A stretch of DNA of 8,461 nt from Gemmataceae bacterium (GCA_026418875.1 JAOAAM010000595.1:1-8461); one strand, 5' to 3'. Shown: positions 1-7,027, counted from the first letter of the stretch. The notes: a model not told the origin generated them from the sequence alone. Numbers and translations are program-made.

Positions 1-19
1 AGATGTGTATAAGAGACAG
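1..19 (+). other. Tn5/Nextera mosaic-end adapter (sequencing artefact)
   Basis: The first 19 bases read AGATGTGTATAAGAGACAG, identical to the Tn5 transposase mosaic end used in tagmentation libraries. Genome sequence therefore starts at base 20. The reading frame of the MFS transporter happens to stay open through these bases, so a gene caller would append about six false residues to its broken C-terminal end. A genuine Tn5 end is unlikely because nothing of IS50 follows it and the match sits exactly at the contig edge. Confidence 0.95.
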
Positions 20-898
20 GACCGAGATCAGCACCCGGCAGTTGAGTATGCCGATGCGGTCGTAAATATGTCCCCAAAGCGGCGAACTCACGGCGAGCAC
101 CAGTTGCGGGATTAGTGTCAGCGAGATTGCCAACTCCAGCGGGCGGAACTGAAGCTCGCTGGTTGCCAGCAGCAGGATCACATGCGTGGACATGAAGAAG
201 GAAGCACCCGACAGGAAGTAGGCGATCTGAAAGACCCGGTAGGCCCGATCTTTCCCCAGCGCCTTCCACACCCCCTGCACCGCGGCTCGCATGGACAAGC
301 CTGGCGATCGGATGGTCGATGTGGAGGGTAATGTGATCCCCGAGTAGAACCACGCTCCGACCAAACCGCAGGCTCCCGCCAGTGGGTACAGGATGTGAAA
401 GCTGGATGGGTTTCGGCCGACGCACCAACCAGCGATGAAAATTGTCGGGACCATCGTCAGGTAGGTCCAAAAAGTAAACCGCCCGATGACCCGTCCCCGG
501 ACGGGCCGGGGATAGAGGACGGCGTAGAGGCTCGACTGTCCCATGCGCATGGCGGAATTCATGACCTGGGCGAATGCGACGAGGAGCGTGAAGGCCCATG
601 ATGTCTCGAACCAAGAGAGGGCAAAAAGCGGGAGGCTGCCGACAATCGCCATTGCCGTGACGAGTCGCCGCATCCCCCAGCCGCGGCCCAATGCGGCCCA
701 AACCGGCCCCAGAAACACTCCCACGGGAAAGGCGCTGACCAGCATGGTCACTTCGATGGGACTGGCCTTCACCGCCGACACCGCGATCATGGGCGAGGCC
801 TGAATCGCCAAGGCCATGAACACGCCATTGAAAGCGGAAAACAGAGTCTCGACCCGGACATTGTGCCGAACAACAGGCGTCCAGATCGACTCAGACAT
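20..898 (-). CDS. MFS family transporter, N-terminal 293 residues (3' end missing)
   Basis: This is a membrane transporter of the major facilitator superfamily; its substrate cannot be told from the sequence. The frame is open from ATG at 898 to the adapter. About eight hydrophobic segments follow one another, near residues 17-40, 47-70, 78-96, 100-117, 140-160, 168-187, 222-245 and 254-275. The loop after segment 2 (GRGWGMRRL, residues 71-79) and the loop after segment 8 (GHIYDRIG, 276-283) are the paired motif-A loops expected at the same place in the two halves of a 12-helix MFS protein. A charged linker of about 30 residues (190-220) between segments 6 and 7 is the usual central cytoplasmic loop. 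Typical family length is 400-450 residues, so roughly 120-150 are missing. The start is preceded by a TAAAAT box 20 nt away but no clear ribosome binding site. The gene is divergent from the lipoprotein gene. Confidence 0.85.
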
Positions 899-1205
899 GG
901 AAAACCCCGTGAGAAGAGATTTTAGCGGAATCAGGCGACTTGAATGAATCCGCTCGGCTGCCCGGATCCCGTTGGGCGATGGAGTCCGCAGGCTCGACAC
1001 AACCGTCATCCTCCGAAGTGTCTACGCAGAATTTTCAGCCGGAACACATTTCGGCATCTGCGCGGTTTCGCGCCCCAAGTCGATTTGCCCCGTGAGCAAT
1101 CGGCGGCAAGACTGTAGCAAGTATCGGGAATGGTGGACGGTAATCGGCGGAAAAATTCGGGGAAAGCCCGGAAACCGCTCAAGTCGGGGGTCAGCGAGGT
1201 GCGCC
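899..1205. other. divergent intergenic region, no gene seen
   Basis: These 307 bases separate the divergent MFS and lipoprotein genes. The lipoprotein frame is open back to an ATG at 972, but the 78 extra residues (Arg- and Ser-rich, with no signal peptide) look like read-through of non-coding sequence and would bury the lipoprotein signal peptide inside the protein. Apart from the MFS -10 box I see no convincing promoter, operator or RNA gene. Confidence 0.5.
919..948 (-). promoter_or_regulatory. possible sigma70-type promoter of the MFS gene
   Basis: On the minus strand a TAAAAT -10 box (919-924) lies 20 nt before the MFS ATG. A weak -35 match, TTCATT (943-948), lies 18 bp further up. The predicted 5' UTR is only about a dozen bases. 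The -10 box is good and the -35 box poor. Planctomycete promoter consensus is not well defined, so this is tentative. Confidence 0.35.
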
Positions 1206-1658
1206 ATGGTGCGAACAATCAAGTTCGCCGTCGTGATCGGGCTAGCGTTCCTTCCAGGTTGCGGTTTCCGCGAGCGCGAGGGCTTGTTGTCGCGGTTGCG
1301 TGCCCGATTGAACGGACCGGACTACGTTTACTCCGCCCCGGTCACCGGTTTCCCGGCGGGGTATGACGTCGGGATGCCCGTCGCGGGATTGCCAGTGGCT
1401 GGGATGCCGGTCTCGATGAATGGCAGCATGCCTTGCCCTTGCTCCCCGACGCCGGGCCTGCCAAATTATCCCAGCCCCGAGATCCTCCCGCCGGGAGCGA
1501 CTCCTTGGCCCCAGACAAGCCCGCAGCCAGTCTCGCCGCCGTCTGGACAACCAGGGCAATCTCCCGGCACCGCCCCGCCCAAGCCCGCCGAACCAAGCGA
1601 CTCCAACGGAAACCAACGTACTAACCCGCTCGCCACCTCGAAACCCAATGGTTTCTGA
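1206..1658 (+). CDS. small proline-rich lipoprotein, function unknown
   Basis: This is a predicted 150-residue lipoprotein. ATG at 1206 was chosen because it places a standard lipoprotein signal at the N-terminus: positively charged MVRTIK, a hydrophobic core (FAVVIGLAF) and lipobox L16-P17-G18-C19. Cys19 would be lipid-modified and become residue 1 after signal peptidase II cleavage. The mature part starts with a charged stretch (REREGLLSRLRARL), passes through a Tyr/Gly segment and a degenerate repeat (PVAGLPVAGMPV, about residues 58-70), then a Cys-Pro-Cys motif, and ends in a Pro/Ser/Gln/Thr-rich tail that is probably unstructured. No enzyme domain is visible. Short lipoproteins with low-complexity tails are common in planctomycetes, where they may sit in the cell envelope; the role here is not known. 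Confidence 0.7.
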   Translation: MVRTIKFAVVIGLAFLPGCGFREREGLLSRLRARLNGPDYVYSAPVTGFPAGYDVGMPVAGLPVAGMPVSMNGSMPCPCSPTPGLPNYPSPEILPPGATPWPQTSPQPVSPPSGQPGQSPGTAPPKPAEPSDSNGNQRTNPLATSKPNGF

Positions 1659-1682
1659 GACTCATTTCGGTGTCAACGGACG

Positions 1683-1710
1683 AGGCCGCTCCCGCTCATG
1701 GCAGCGGCCT
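1683..1710. terminator. hairpin between convergent genes (possible bidirectional terminator)
   Basis: AGGCCGCT (1683-1690) and AGCGGCCT (1703-1710) form a perfect 8-bp GC-rich inverted repeat with a 12-nt loop, 24 bases after the lipoprotein stop. A second hairpin, CGTGGC/GCCACG (1743-1748 and 1751-1756), sits directly beyond the stop of the convergent gene. Neither is followed by a T run, so they are not classical intrinsic terminators. Position between two convergent stops is the main argument. Confidence 0.35.
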
Positions 1711-1759
1711 GTGGGTGACTGGAATTTCGGTTCCACTTGATCCGTGGCGAGCCACGACT

Positions 1760-2509
1760 TCAGCGGCGTGGGAACATGGTGGGGAGGGGGCGAGTCGGAG
1801 CGCCGGCCTCGCCCGAATCCGACGGCTGATAACGCCTCAACATCGGCAGGTTCTTCATCGACGGAACGGTGTAACCCGAGGGCAACAAACCACTGTCCCC
1901 GGGCGACGGTTTCTGGTGTGTGCTCATCTGGTATGTGCTCGCCTGGTATGTGCTCAACGGCGTCGGCTCAATGGTCTTGGACTTGTTCGACTGTTCGGCC
2001 GCAAAAGTTCGGAGGGTCCACGGGTTGATCCGTGCATTTTGACCGCCAACAAGCATGGGCTGCCCACTGGCCGAGCCAGTCTTCTTGGAGGTTTGACCGA
2101 CGGCACCGCCGCACTGGGCACAGCCGGCCGCGGCATCGCAATTCGCCGAGCAACCATCGCAGCCTTGGCGAGCATGGCAGACACCGCCCGGGAACCATGA
2201 CCACAGCGGTGGGGTGTATTCGGAGGGTTCCAGACCAACCCAACAGCTACCTCGGGGACGATAACACAAAAAGTCAATCAGCCGATGCAGGCAGGGTCGG
2301 TACGGTTCACGTTCCGTCGAAACGCCACAACTGCCACATTCACCAAATGTCGGTTGCGCGATTCGCTGCCCCGCGACGAATGCCCTGGGTGTGTGGAACC
2401 CAACCGGTCTAGGCCCCCCGCCGAGGGGCATGGACCCGGCTGGCGGCGTCGCGCCCAAAGGCAAAGCCGACAGTCCCCACAACAACAACGCCAAGCGACC
2501 GCCGGACAT
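1760..2509 (-). CDS. secreted cysteine-rich hypothetical protein
   Basis: This is a predicted exported protein of 249 residues with no recognised domain. The N-terminus (MSGGRLALLLWGLSALPLGA) is a likely Sec signal peptide, cleaved near residue 20. The mature part has 11 cysteines between residues 58 and 133: a CxxC at 58-61 and a cluster at 111-133 (C111, C117, C120, C124, C130, C133). Between them lies an aromatic, Pro-rich stretch (RLIDFLCYRP, 76-85, then PPLWSWFPG, 100-108). From memory this pattern is typical of uncharacterised planctomycete secreted proteins. The C-terminal half is Ser/Thr/Pro-rich, with three STYQ-like repeats at 186-200. ATG at 2509 was chosen because AAGGGGG precedes it at a suitable distance; an in-frame ATG at 2539 would add ten residues. 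Codon phasing and the signal peptide favour this strand over a 176-residue antisense frame. Confidence 0.65.
   Translation of the reverse strand: MSGGRLALLLWGLSALPLGATPPAGSMPLGGGPRPVGFHTPRAFVAGQRIAQPTFGECGSCGVSTEREPYRPCLHRLIDFLCYRPRGSCWVGLEPSEYTPPLWSWFPGGVCHARQGCDGCSANCDAAAGCAQCGGAVGQTSKKTGSASGQPMLVGGQNARINPWTLRTFAAEQSNKSKTIEPTPLSTYQASTYQMSTHQKPSPGDSGLLPSGYTVPSMKNLPMLRRYQPSDSGEAGAPTRPLPTMFPRR
1912..1956. repeat. three 15-bp tandem repeats inside the Cys-rich protein gene
   Basis: Three consecutive 15-bp units (1912-1926, 1927-1941, 1942-1956) share the core CTGGTRTGTGCTC and differ at one to three positions. On the coding (minus) strand they encode STYQA, STYQM and STHQK, a short in-frame expansion in the disordered C-terminal part. 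The period is a multiple of three, so copy number can change without breaking the frame. Confidence 0.85.
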
Positions 2510-2689
2510 GGAAACCCCCTTCGGTCCCGGAAGAGTCATCCACCGATCCCGTAGTCTCCATCGGCATTTTCCCTCGCTGAAACCCGAAATTTACCCCCAA
2601 CGATTTTGCTCGGTGTTTCTGCCAAAGTCGGAGTAACCGGATTAAGTTCTCCAAAGTCTCAGCTCAAAATTCCGAAAATGTCGTTTCCA

Positions 2690-2695
2690 TAAAAT
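2690..2695 (+). promoter_or_regulatory. possible -10 box of the 641-residue protein gene
   Basis: TAAAAT lies 27 nt before the ATG at 2723 in an A/T-richer stretch of the divergent intergenic region. No recognisable -35 hexamer stands 16-18 bp upstream, so this is a weak call based on the -10 match and position only. Confidence 0.25.
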
Positions 2696-2722
2696 GAGTG
2701 GCACAGGCAAGGCTTTCCCCAT

Positions 2723-4648
2723 ATGCCCGCGTCAACCTCCTCGGAAAACTCGTTCGAGCGGTCGATTCCGACCGTGGTTGAGACCGTTCTCCAGCCGTCA
2801 CGGTTTTTCGTCGCGTCGAACTTCAAGCTGAAGTGGACACACGAAGTCGAAACGATTCATTGGGAGATTTTTCGCGGAAGAGCGCTGGATCGAACCCAAA
2901 CACGCCAGACGCAGACGTCTCGCTCTTGGAGCGTTCGCGGGCAGGACGATGACGAACCTTGGATCTCGATCAAGTGGCATCCGCCCACCCGCATGGTCTA
3001 CGTCGTCCGATCCATCCGTTGCCACAGTCAAGAGGCAAATGGGAAAAGCGGATTGAGAAGCCCTCGACCGGTCATACGCCGCAATCGGGGATTGGTCTGG
3101 GCGATCTCGCTCGACGACATCCGCAGCCTTCCAGAACTTGAAGAAGAACTCTCGACCTTGCTGACACTTTCCGTGGTGGGCACGCACCGATTGCCCATCA
3201 CGTCTCTGGAAACTCCGATGCCCGAGTACAGCTTGGGGCTTTTTTCGTACTGCCGTAGCCACCGCGGGACGCCGGAGGCCTCGAAGGACGCTGCCGATTG
3301 GCTGGGTCGATTGGAGCAAATCGCCGATGATTCGGAAGAGGCTGCCCGGGTGCTCGAATTCGCACTAAGAAGCTCGTCACCCGGGGACGTGGAGCAACTC
3401 GCACGCGACATTTCAGCGTTTGCAAATGTCGCCGAACTGCTTCGGATCATGTTCCTCCAAGTCTCCTTGACTCCCTACACTGATTTCACGAGCAAGGTTT
3501 GGCAGTTCACGGATGCGGCCGTCGCAGCGGGGCGACTGAGCCGGGAGCAACGACTCGATTTTTACTGTTGGCTTCTCCGACTCGTTGCCCGGCATTTGTC
3601 TTCCTTCGACTTGGTACAGTTCCACCACCGCGGGGCGAACTACCCGGACGCGTTGTTGATGGAGGAGCTCGCCGAGAGGATTAGCCATCAGATCGTGGCA
3701 TGGCCCGCCGCGTTCCTCGACGCCACAACCGACAGTGAAGCCACCCGACGGAATAAGCGTTTGCGACGCCGGGCCATCCGGCAGACTTGGCTGATCCGGC
3801 GCGAAAACGCCGGCCGCGTGGTTCCGAGACAGCCCACGACTCCCGGGGAAAGTCTTCGGGTCCTGCCGAGTCCGATTGAAACGCCGGGTCCGATTGAAAC
3901 GCCGGGTCACGCACGAGTCCAGCCCGCCGGCGACGACGCACGGCGAATTTTCGATCAACCAGGCATCCTAGACCCATCATCCCCAATCGTCGGCTGCGTG
4001 CTTCGAGCAAGTATTAGCGATCTCGAGAAAGAGAACGAACAACGTGAACTCGGCCTGGGGCTTTTCCTTGATCGACCTCTCGGCATTTTCAAACAGCCGG
4101 GAGAGCCGGATGCCACCCTGCTTTTTGTTCACGAGTGTTTCAGTCCGGATTTGGCCGCCCGACGCCGTGAGGCCCTTCAGCAACTAGCCCCCTGCCCCGA
4201 ATTTTCGATCCGCGAGCCAGGGGTCGCTTGGCACTGCGCCCAACCACGCCGACGACCGGGCGTTGTCTCGCTTCAAGACATCCAATTGTCACCGCACACC
4301 TTTCGGATTGTTCGCACCGCCCGAGCGACGTTGCGCGAATTTTGGAGAAGTTACGACTCGCCGAATGAGCAAGTGAAAAAATTGGCCGAGAAACTACGGG
4401 CCGAATGCGTGCTGATTCTGCCTTGCCCTCAGCGTGCCGAAGAGCTCCTGTTTCTCGACGAAAAACATCGCTGCCGTTTGCGAGCGAGAATGGAGAGGTC
4501 CGGCGGCTACCGTACCCGATCGGGCCGGGAGTACTTGGCTTCGGGATTCACCTTGATCGATGTTCGAGACGAGGAGGGCGCTTCGATCCCGGGACTGGTC
4601 GGAAGTCCACTGCGACCGACACGACCGGAGTTCAACTCTCACCAGTGA
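2723..4648 (+). CDS. 641-residue protein of unknown function
   Basis: I do not recognise a catalytic or binding domain. There is no signal peptide and no membrane segment, so it is probably cytoplasmic. Residues 25-115 look like a beta-rich module with many Trp and Arg residues (LKWTHEVETIHWEIF, then WISIKWHPP). Residues about 150-175 hold a conserved-looking stretch (VVGTHRLPITSLETPMPEY). Residues 190-335 are helical and acidic. A strongly basic patch (RRNKRLRRRAIRQ, about 342-354) is followed by a Pro/Thr linker with an exact duplication of PIETPG (384-395). The C-terminal part (about 420-641) contains a few Cys/His residues with no metal-site spacing. From unaided memory the 25-175 region resembles an uncharacterised planctomycete family; this was not checked. 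ATG at 2723 is the first in the frame and no clear SD precedes it. The gene stands alone, divergent from the Cys-rich gene and convergent with argS. Confidence 0.75.
   Translation: MPASTSSENSFERSIPTVVETVLQPSRFFVASNFKLKWTHEVETIHWEIFRGRALDRTQTRQTQTSRSWSVRGQDDDEPWISIKWHPPTRMVYVVRSIRCHSQEANGKSGLRSPRPVIRRNRGLVWAISLDDIRSLPELEEELSTLLTLSVVGTHRLPITSLETPMPEYSLGLFSYCRSHRGTPEASKDAADWLGRLEQIADDSEEAARVLEFALRSSSPGDVEQLARDISAFANVAELLRIMFLQVSLTPYTDFTSKVWQFTDAAVAAGRLSREQRLDFYCWLLRLVARHLSSFDLVQFHHRGANYPDALLMEELAERISHQIVAWPAAFLDATTDSEATRRNKRLRRRAIRQTWLIRRENAGRVVPRQPTTPGESLRVLPSPIETPGPIETPGHARVQPAGDDARRIFDQPGILDPSSPIVGCVLRASISDLEKENEQRELGLGLFLDRPLGIFKQPGEPDATLLFVHECFSPDLAARRREALQQLAPCPEFSIREPGVAWHCAQPRRRPGVVSLQDIQLSPHTFRIVRTARATLREFWRSYDSPNEQVKKLAEKLRAECVLILPCPQRAEELLFLDEKHRCRLRARMERSGGYRTRSGREYLASGFTLIDVRDEEGASIPGLVGSPLRPTRPEFNSHQ
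3871..3906 (+). repeat. exact 18-bp tandem duplication in the linker of the 641-residue protein
   Basis: TCCGATTGAAACGCCGGG occurs twice back to back (3871-3888 and 3889-3906) with no mismatch, encoding PIETPG twice. Complete identity, including third codon positions, points to a recent in-frame duplication in a flexible linker. Confidence 0.95.
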
Positions 4649-4669
4649 TTGATGCCGTGCCGCACCAGG

Positions 4670-4684
4670 CGGGTCGTCGACCCG
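4670..4684 (+). terminator. short GC hairpin after the 641-residue protein gene
   Basis: CGGGTC and GACCCG (4670-4675, 4679-4684) make a tight 6-bp hairpin 22 nt after the stop at 4648. An alternative stem CCCGA/TCGGG (4681-4685, 4692-4696) overlaps it. No T run follows, so termination function is uncertain. The rest of 4685-4839 shows no gene. Confidence 0.25.
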
Positions 4685-4839
4685 AGATGATTCGGGAAAC
4701 TCGGAGGCGCATGAGTCATCGATCGGGCCAAGTCGGATGCTGCGCGTCGCGAGCTTTAAAGTTTTATCGTTTGGGCGTTACCAAATCGAGAGGCCCACAA
4801 AGATTTCGGCCGACCACTCCCGCCTCACACTCTGGAAGC

Positions 4840-4879
4840 AAAAAAAACACGTTCGCGGGATGGCCTCCCACGAACGTGT
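4840..4879 (-). terminator. strong intrinsic terminator, minus strand
   Basis: Arms 4847-4860 and 4866-4879 pair over 14 positions around a 5-nt loop. The only imperfect pair (4856 with 4870) is a C/A mismatch if read on the plus strand but a G-U wobble on the minus strand. On the minus strand the stem runs directly into eight T residues (A run at 4840-4847 on the plus strand). Both facts fix the direction: it ends transcripts coming from argS or from a promoter between argS and here. It lies about 215 nt beyond the argS stop codon. Confidence 0.9.
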
Positions 4880-5017
4880 GTTGATTTCAAGGACGGGGTA
4901 GCGGCTCCCAGCGCAGAGCGGCGACTTCCCACAAGTACCGCCCAACCGCTACCCCGATCGTCACCGGCGAGTGCTTCACCGGCACTGAACCGTACCTTGC
5001 CGTGTCCCGAACGGCAA
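4840..5017 (-). ncRNA. candidate structured small RNA or structured argS 3' UTR
   Basis: Between the argS stop and the terminator the minus strand is full of stem-loops. In transcript order: a 7-bp perfect hairpin (arms 5011-5017 and 4997-5003); a 5-bp hairpin (4982-4986 with 4970-4974); then a compact three-way junction. The junction has a 10-11 bp closing stem (CGGGGTAGCGG at 4946-4956 of the minus strand with its complement at 4894-4904), one arm of 4+4 bp with a 2-nt bulge (4920-4942) and one of 4 bp (4904-4919), with only about four unpaired junction bases. Twelve bases follow, then the terminator. No protein frame with coding character fills the region. It lacks the signatures of SRP RNA, RNase P RNA, tmRNA, 6S RNA and tRNA that I would recognise. 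It could be an independent sRNA or released from the argS mRNA; no clear promoter was found. Confidence 0.4.
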
Positions 5018-5094
5018 ACGACGGCTTCAATGAGAATTTACGAATTTCAGAGAATCCGTGGGGCAAGTAACGATTTTGCGGATTGTGCCGAGGG

Positions 5095-6909
5095 TCACAT
5101 ACGCTCCAAGGTGCGGATGCCCAGTAGTTCCAGAGCCTGCCGGATGACCCGCGAGGTCAAATCGACGAGGACGAGCCGGCTCTGCCGCAATTCGGGCGAA
5201 TCCGCACGGAGGACCGGGCAGGACTCAAAGAAACGGCTGTAAGACCGGGCCAATTCCCACAAGTACACCGTGAGCAAGTGTGGGGCGTATTCGTCAGCCG
5301 CAGCGGCGAGGGTTTCCTCGAATCGGCACAATTGCACCGCCAAGACCCGCTCCGCTGGCTCCGAGAGGGAAACCGGAGGTGGATGGTCTCGTAGCGATTG
5401 TGCCTCCACTTGGCCTTTTCGCAGGATTCCTCGACACCGGGTGTAGGCATACTGCATGTACGTCGCGGTGTTCCCGTCGGTCGACAGCATTTTCTCCAAC
5501 GAAAAGACGTAATCGGAGATGCGATTTTGGGCGAGGTCGGCGTATTTCACAGCACCGATACCCACGGCCTCGGCGATGGCTTGCCGCTCGGCTGCATCCA
5601 ACTCCGGAACCTCCTCCCCGCGGGCTAAGCGCTCGGCTCGGGTCTCCTCATACTTCTCGCCGCCACGAGCCACGGCCAAGGCCAGCAAATCGCTTAAAGC
5701 TGCGGCCCCACCGTTCCGCGTGGACAACATCTTGCGATCGTTACCCAGAACGGAACCAAATTGGATGTGCCGCAACTCGGCCTGGCCGTACCCCCACCTC
5801 CGTGCCGTCTCGAAAAGCGTTTGAAAATGCTGCGACTGCGGCGTGCCGACGACGTACAAAATCGCATCAGGGTGCCAGCGTTCCATGCGGTACTTGATGC
5901 AGGCAAGGTCCGAAGTCATGTAGGTGAAGGCACCGTCTTTCTTTTGGATTACGGCGTCGGCGCGTCGGGGTTCCCCCTCTTTCGCCGGTGACAAGAATAA
6001 AACCACGGCCCCCTCGCTCCGCTCCGCAATCCCCCGTTGCAAGAGTGACTCCACCACCTCCGGTAGCATGTCCTTGTAAAAGCTCTCGCCGTAGTAATGG
6101 TCGAACGAAACATCGAGCAGGCGGTAAATCGGCGCAACCGTTTCCATCGTCCAGCGGACGAATTGCTGCCAAATCGCGACGTTTTCGGGATCACCAGCTT
6201 GCAGCTTCCGCGTCTCCTCCAGGCAGCGGGCATAATGGGCCGCCTCTTCCTCAGTCCGCGAAACTTCGCCTTCGTCTTCCTCGCGTCCCTTGGTCAGATT
6301 GCGGACGTGAACGTAAAGGCGGACGAGTTCGTTGATCGGGTCACGTCTGAGGGCCTCATCATCCCGGAAATGCTTGTACCCGTATAGGAGCATTCCGAAT
6401 TGGGTGCCCCAATCTCCCAGATGGTTGTCCGCGATCACCCGATGGCCAAGAAAACGAAAAATTCGTTTCAATGAGTCGCCGATGATGGTGCTGCGCAAAT
6501 GGCCGACGTGAAGCGGCTTTGCGACGTTTGGCGAGGAATAATCAATGATGATGGTTTTCGCCCGCTCTGCTGGGGGAACAGCCAACCGGGGATCTCCCTG
6601 CATCACGCGAACCTGACGAGCGAGCCATTCCGATCGAAGTCGAAGATTGATAAAACCAGGTCCTGCGACCTCGACGCTGTCGAAAAGTTCACCACCTGAC
6701 AGCGACTTGGCAATCTCCTGAGCCACCTCCCGAGGGACACGATCCAACGCCTTCGCCAAGGGCATCGCGAGGTTGGCCTGATAGTCGCCGTACTTTGGAT
6801 CGTTGGTCGGCTTAATCATCGCCAAGTAGGGGGAGACCGCCGATGGTTCGCCGAGCAACGATTCAACGACCGGAGCGAATGCCGATTGAATGGTTTTCAA
6901 AAGGTTCAT
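5095..6909 (-). CDS. argS: arginyl-tRNA synthetase
   Basis: ArgRS attaches arginine to tRNA-Arg using ATP in the cytoplasm; it is a class I synthetase. All three expected parts are visible in 604 residues, a normal bacterial length. The N-terminal Add-1 domain (about 1-92) recognises the tRNA elbow. The Rossmann catalytic domain carries the HIGH-type motif HVGH at 134-137 within SSPNVAKPLHVGHLRST, and the KMSKS-type loop KMLSTRNGG at 393-401. The all-helical DALR anticodon-binding domain (about 483-604) ends in the family-typical ALELLGIRTLERM. ATG at 6909 was chosen because it gives the usual MNLL start; an in-frame GTG at 6921 adds four residues. No good SD precedes either. It lies 110 nt downstream of rsfS on the same strand, with a terminator-like stem-loop between them, and is followed by the structured region that ends at the 4840 terminator. 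All recognisable motifs are intact. Confidence 0.97.
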   Translation of the reverse strand: MNLLKTIQSAFAPVVESLLGEPSAVSPYLAMIKPTNDPKYGDYQANLAMPLAKALDRVPREVAQEIAKSLSGGELFDSVEVAGPGFINLRLRSEWLARQVRVMQGDPRLAVPPAERAKTIIIDYSSPNVAKPLHVGHLRSTIIGDSLKRIFRFLGHRVIADNHLGDWGTQFGMLLYGYKHFRDDEALRRDPINELVRLYVHVRNLTKGREEDEGEVSRTEEEAAHYARCLEETRKLQAGDPENVAIWQQFVRWTMETVAPIYRLLDVSFDHYYGESFYKDMLPEVVESLLQRGIAERSEGAVVLFLSPAKEGEPRRADAVIQKKDGAFTYMTSDLACIKYRMERWHPDAILYVVGTPQSQHFQTLFETARRWGYGQAELRHIQFGSVLGNDRKMLSTRNGGAAALSDLLALAVARGGEKYEETRAERLARGEEVPELDAAERQAIAEAVGIGAVKYADLAQNRISDYVFSLEKMLSTDGNTATYMQYAYTRCRGILRKGQVEAQSLRDHPPPVSLSEPAERVLAVQLCRFEETLAAAADEYAPHLLTVYLWELARSYSRFFESCPVLRADSPELRQSRLVLVDLTSRVIRQALELLGIRTLERM

Positions 6910-6936
6910 GCGAATGGACACGTCACGTCAGCAATG

Positions 6937-6992
6937 AAAAACGGCATGCCCGCTTCGCCGACAGAACGATCGTCAGCGAGAGCGACATGCCG
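6937..6992 (-). terminator. terminator or attenuator in the argS leader
   Basis: In the 110-nt gap between rsfS and argS, the minus strand forms an 18-bp stem in three blocks: 6986-6992 with 6942-6948 (CGGCATG/CATGCCG), 6976-6984 with 6951-6958 (one bulged base) and 6972-6974 with 6960-6962, closed by a 9-nt loop. The 3' arm is followed at once by five T residues (A run 6937-6941 on the plus strand). That is the layout of an intrinsic terminator for rsfS transcripts. Only 27 nt remain before the argS ATG, too few for a separate promoter, so transcription of argS must read through it. This makes it a likely partial terminator or attenuator. Confidence 0.7.
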
Positions 6993-7003
6993 CTAGCTTA
7001 TGG

Positions 7004-7027
7004 TTTCAGCCGATGGCTTTCAGCCGA
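7004..7027. repeat. 10-bp direct repeat over the rsfS stop codon
   Basis: TTTCAGCCGA occurs at 7004-7013 and 7018-7027 with a 14-bp period. On the minus strand the copy at 7018-7027 contains the rsfS stop codon, and the other copy repeats it just downstream, giving a second in-sequence TGA. It is probably a small local duplication. Confidence 0.8.

Noticed and set aside
972..1205. 78-residue N-terminal extension of the lipoprotein gene
   Set aside because: It would place the lipoprotein signal and lipobox inside the protein; the extension lacks coding character and ATG 1206 gives a perfect signal start.
1670..2200. 176-codon plus-strand frame
   Set aside because: It is antisense to the Cys-rich secreted protein, which has a signal peptide and family-like motifs; the plus frame is Arg/Ala-rich with no recognisable feature.
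2409..2654. 81-codon minus-strand frame upstream of the Cys-rich gene
   Set aside because: It overlaps the start of the better-supported gene in another frame and has no ribosome binding site or conserved pattern.
4928..5268. 13-bp direct match TTCCCACAAGTAC in the structured region and in argS
   Set aside because: One match of this length is expected by chance in a window this size, and it does not extend at either side.
6910..7019. T-box riboswitch upstream of argS
   Set aside because: The leader is only 110 nt and has no T-box sequence or specifier stem; only a terminator-like hairpin is seen.
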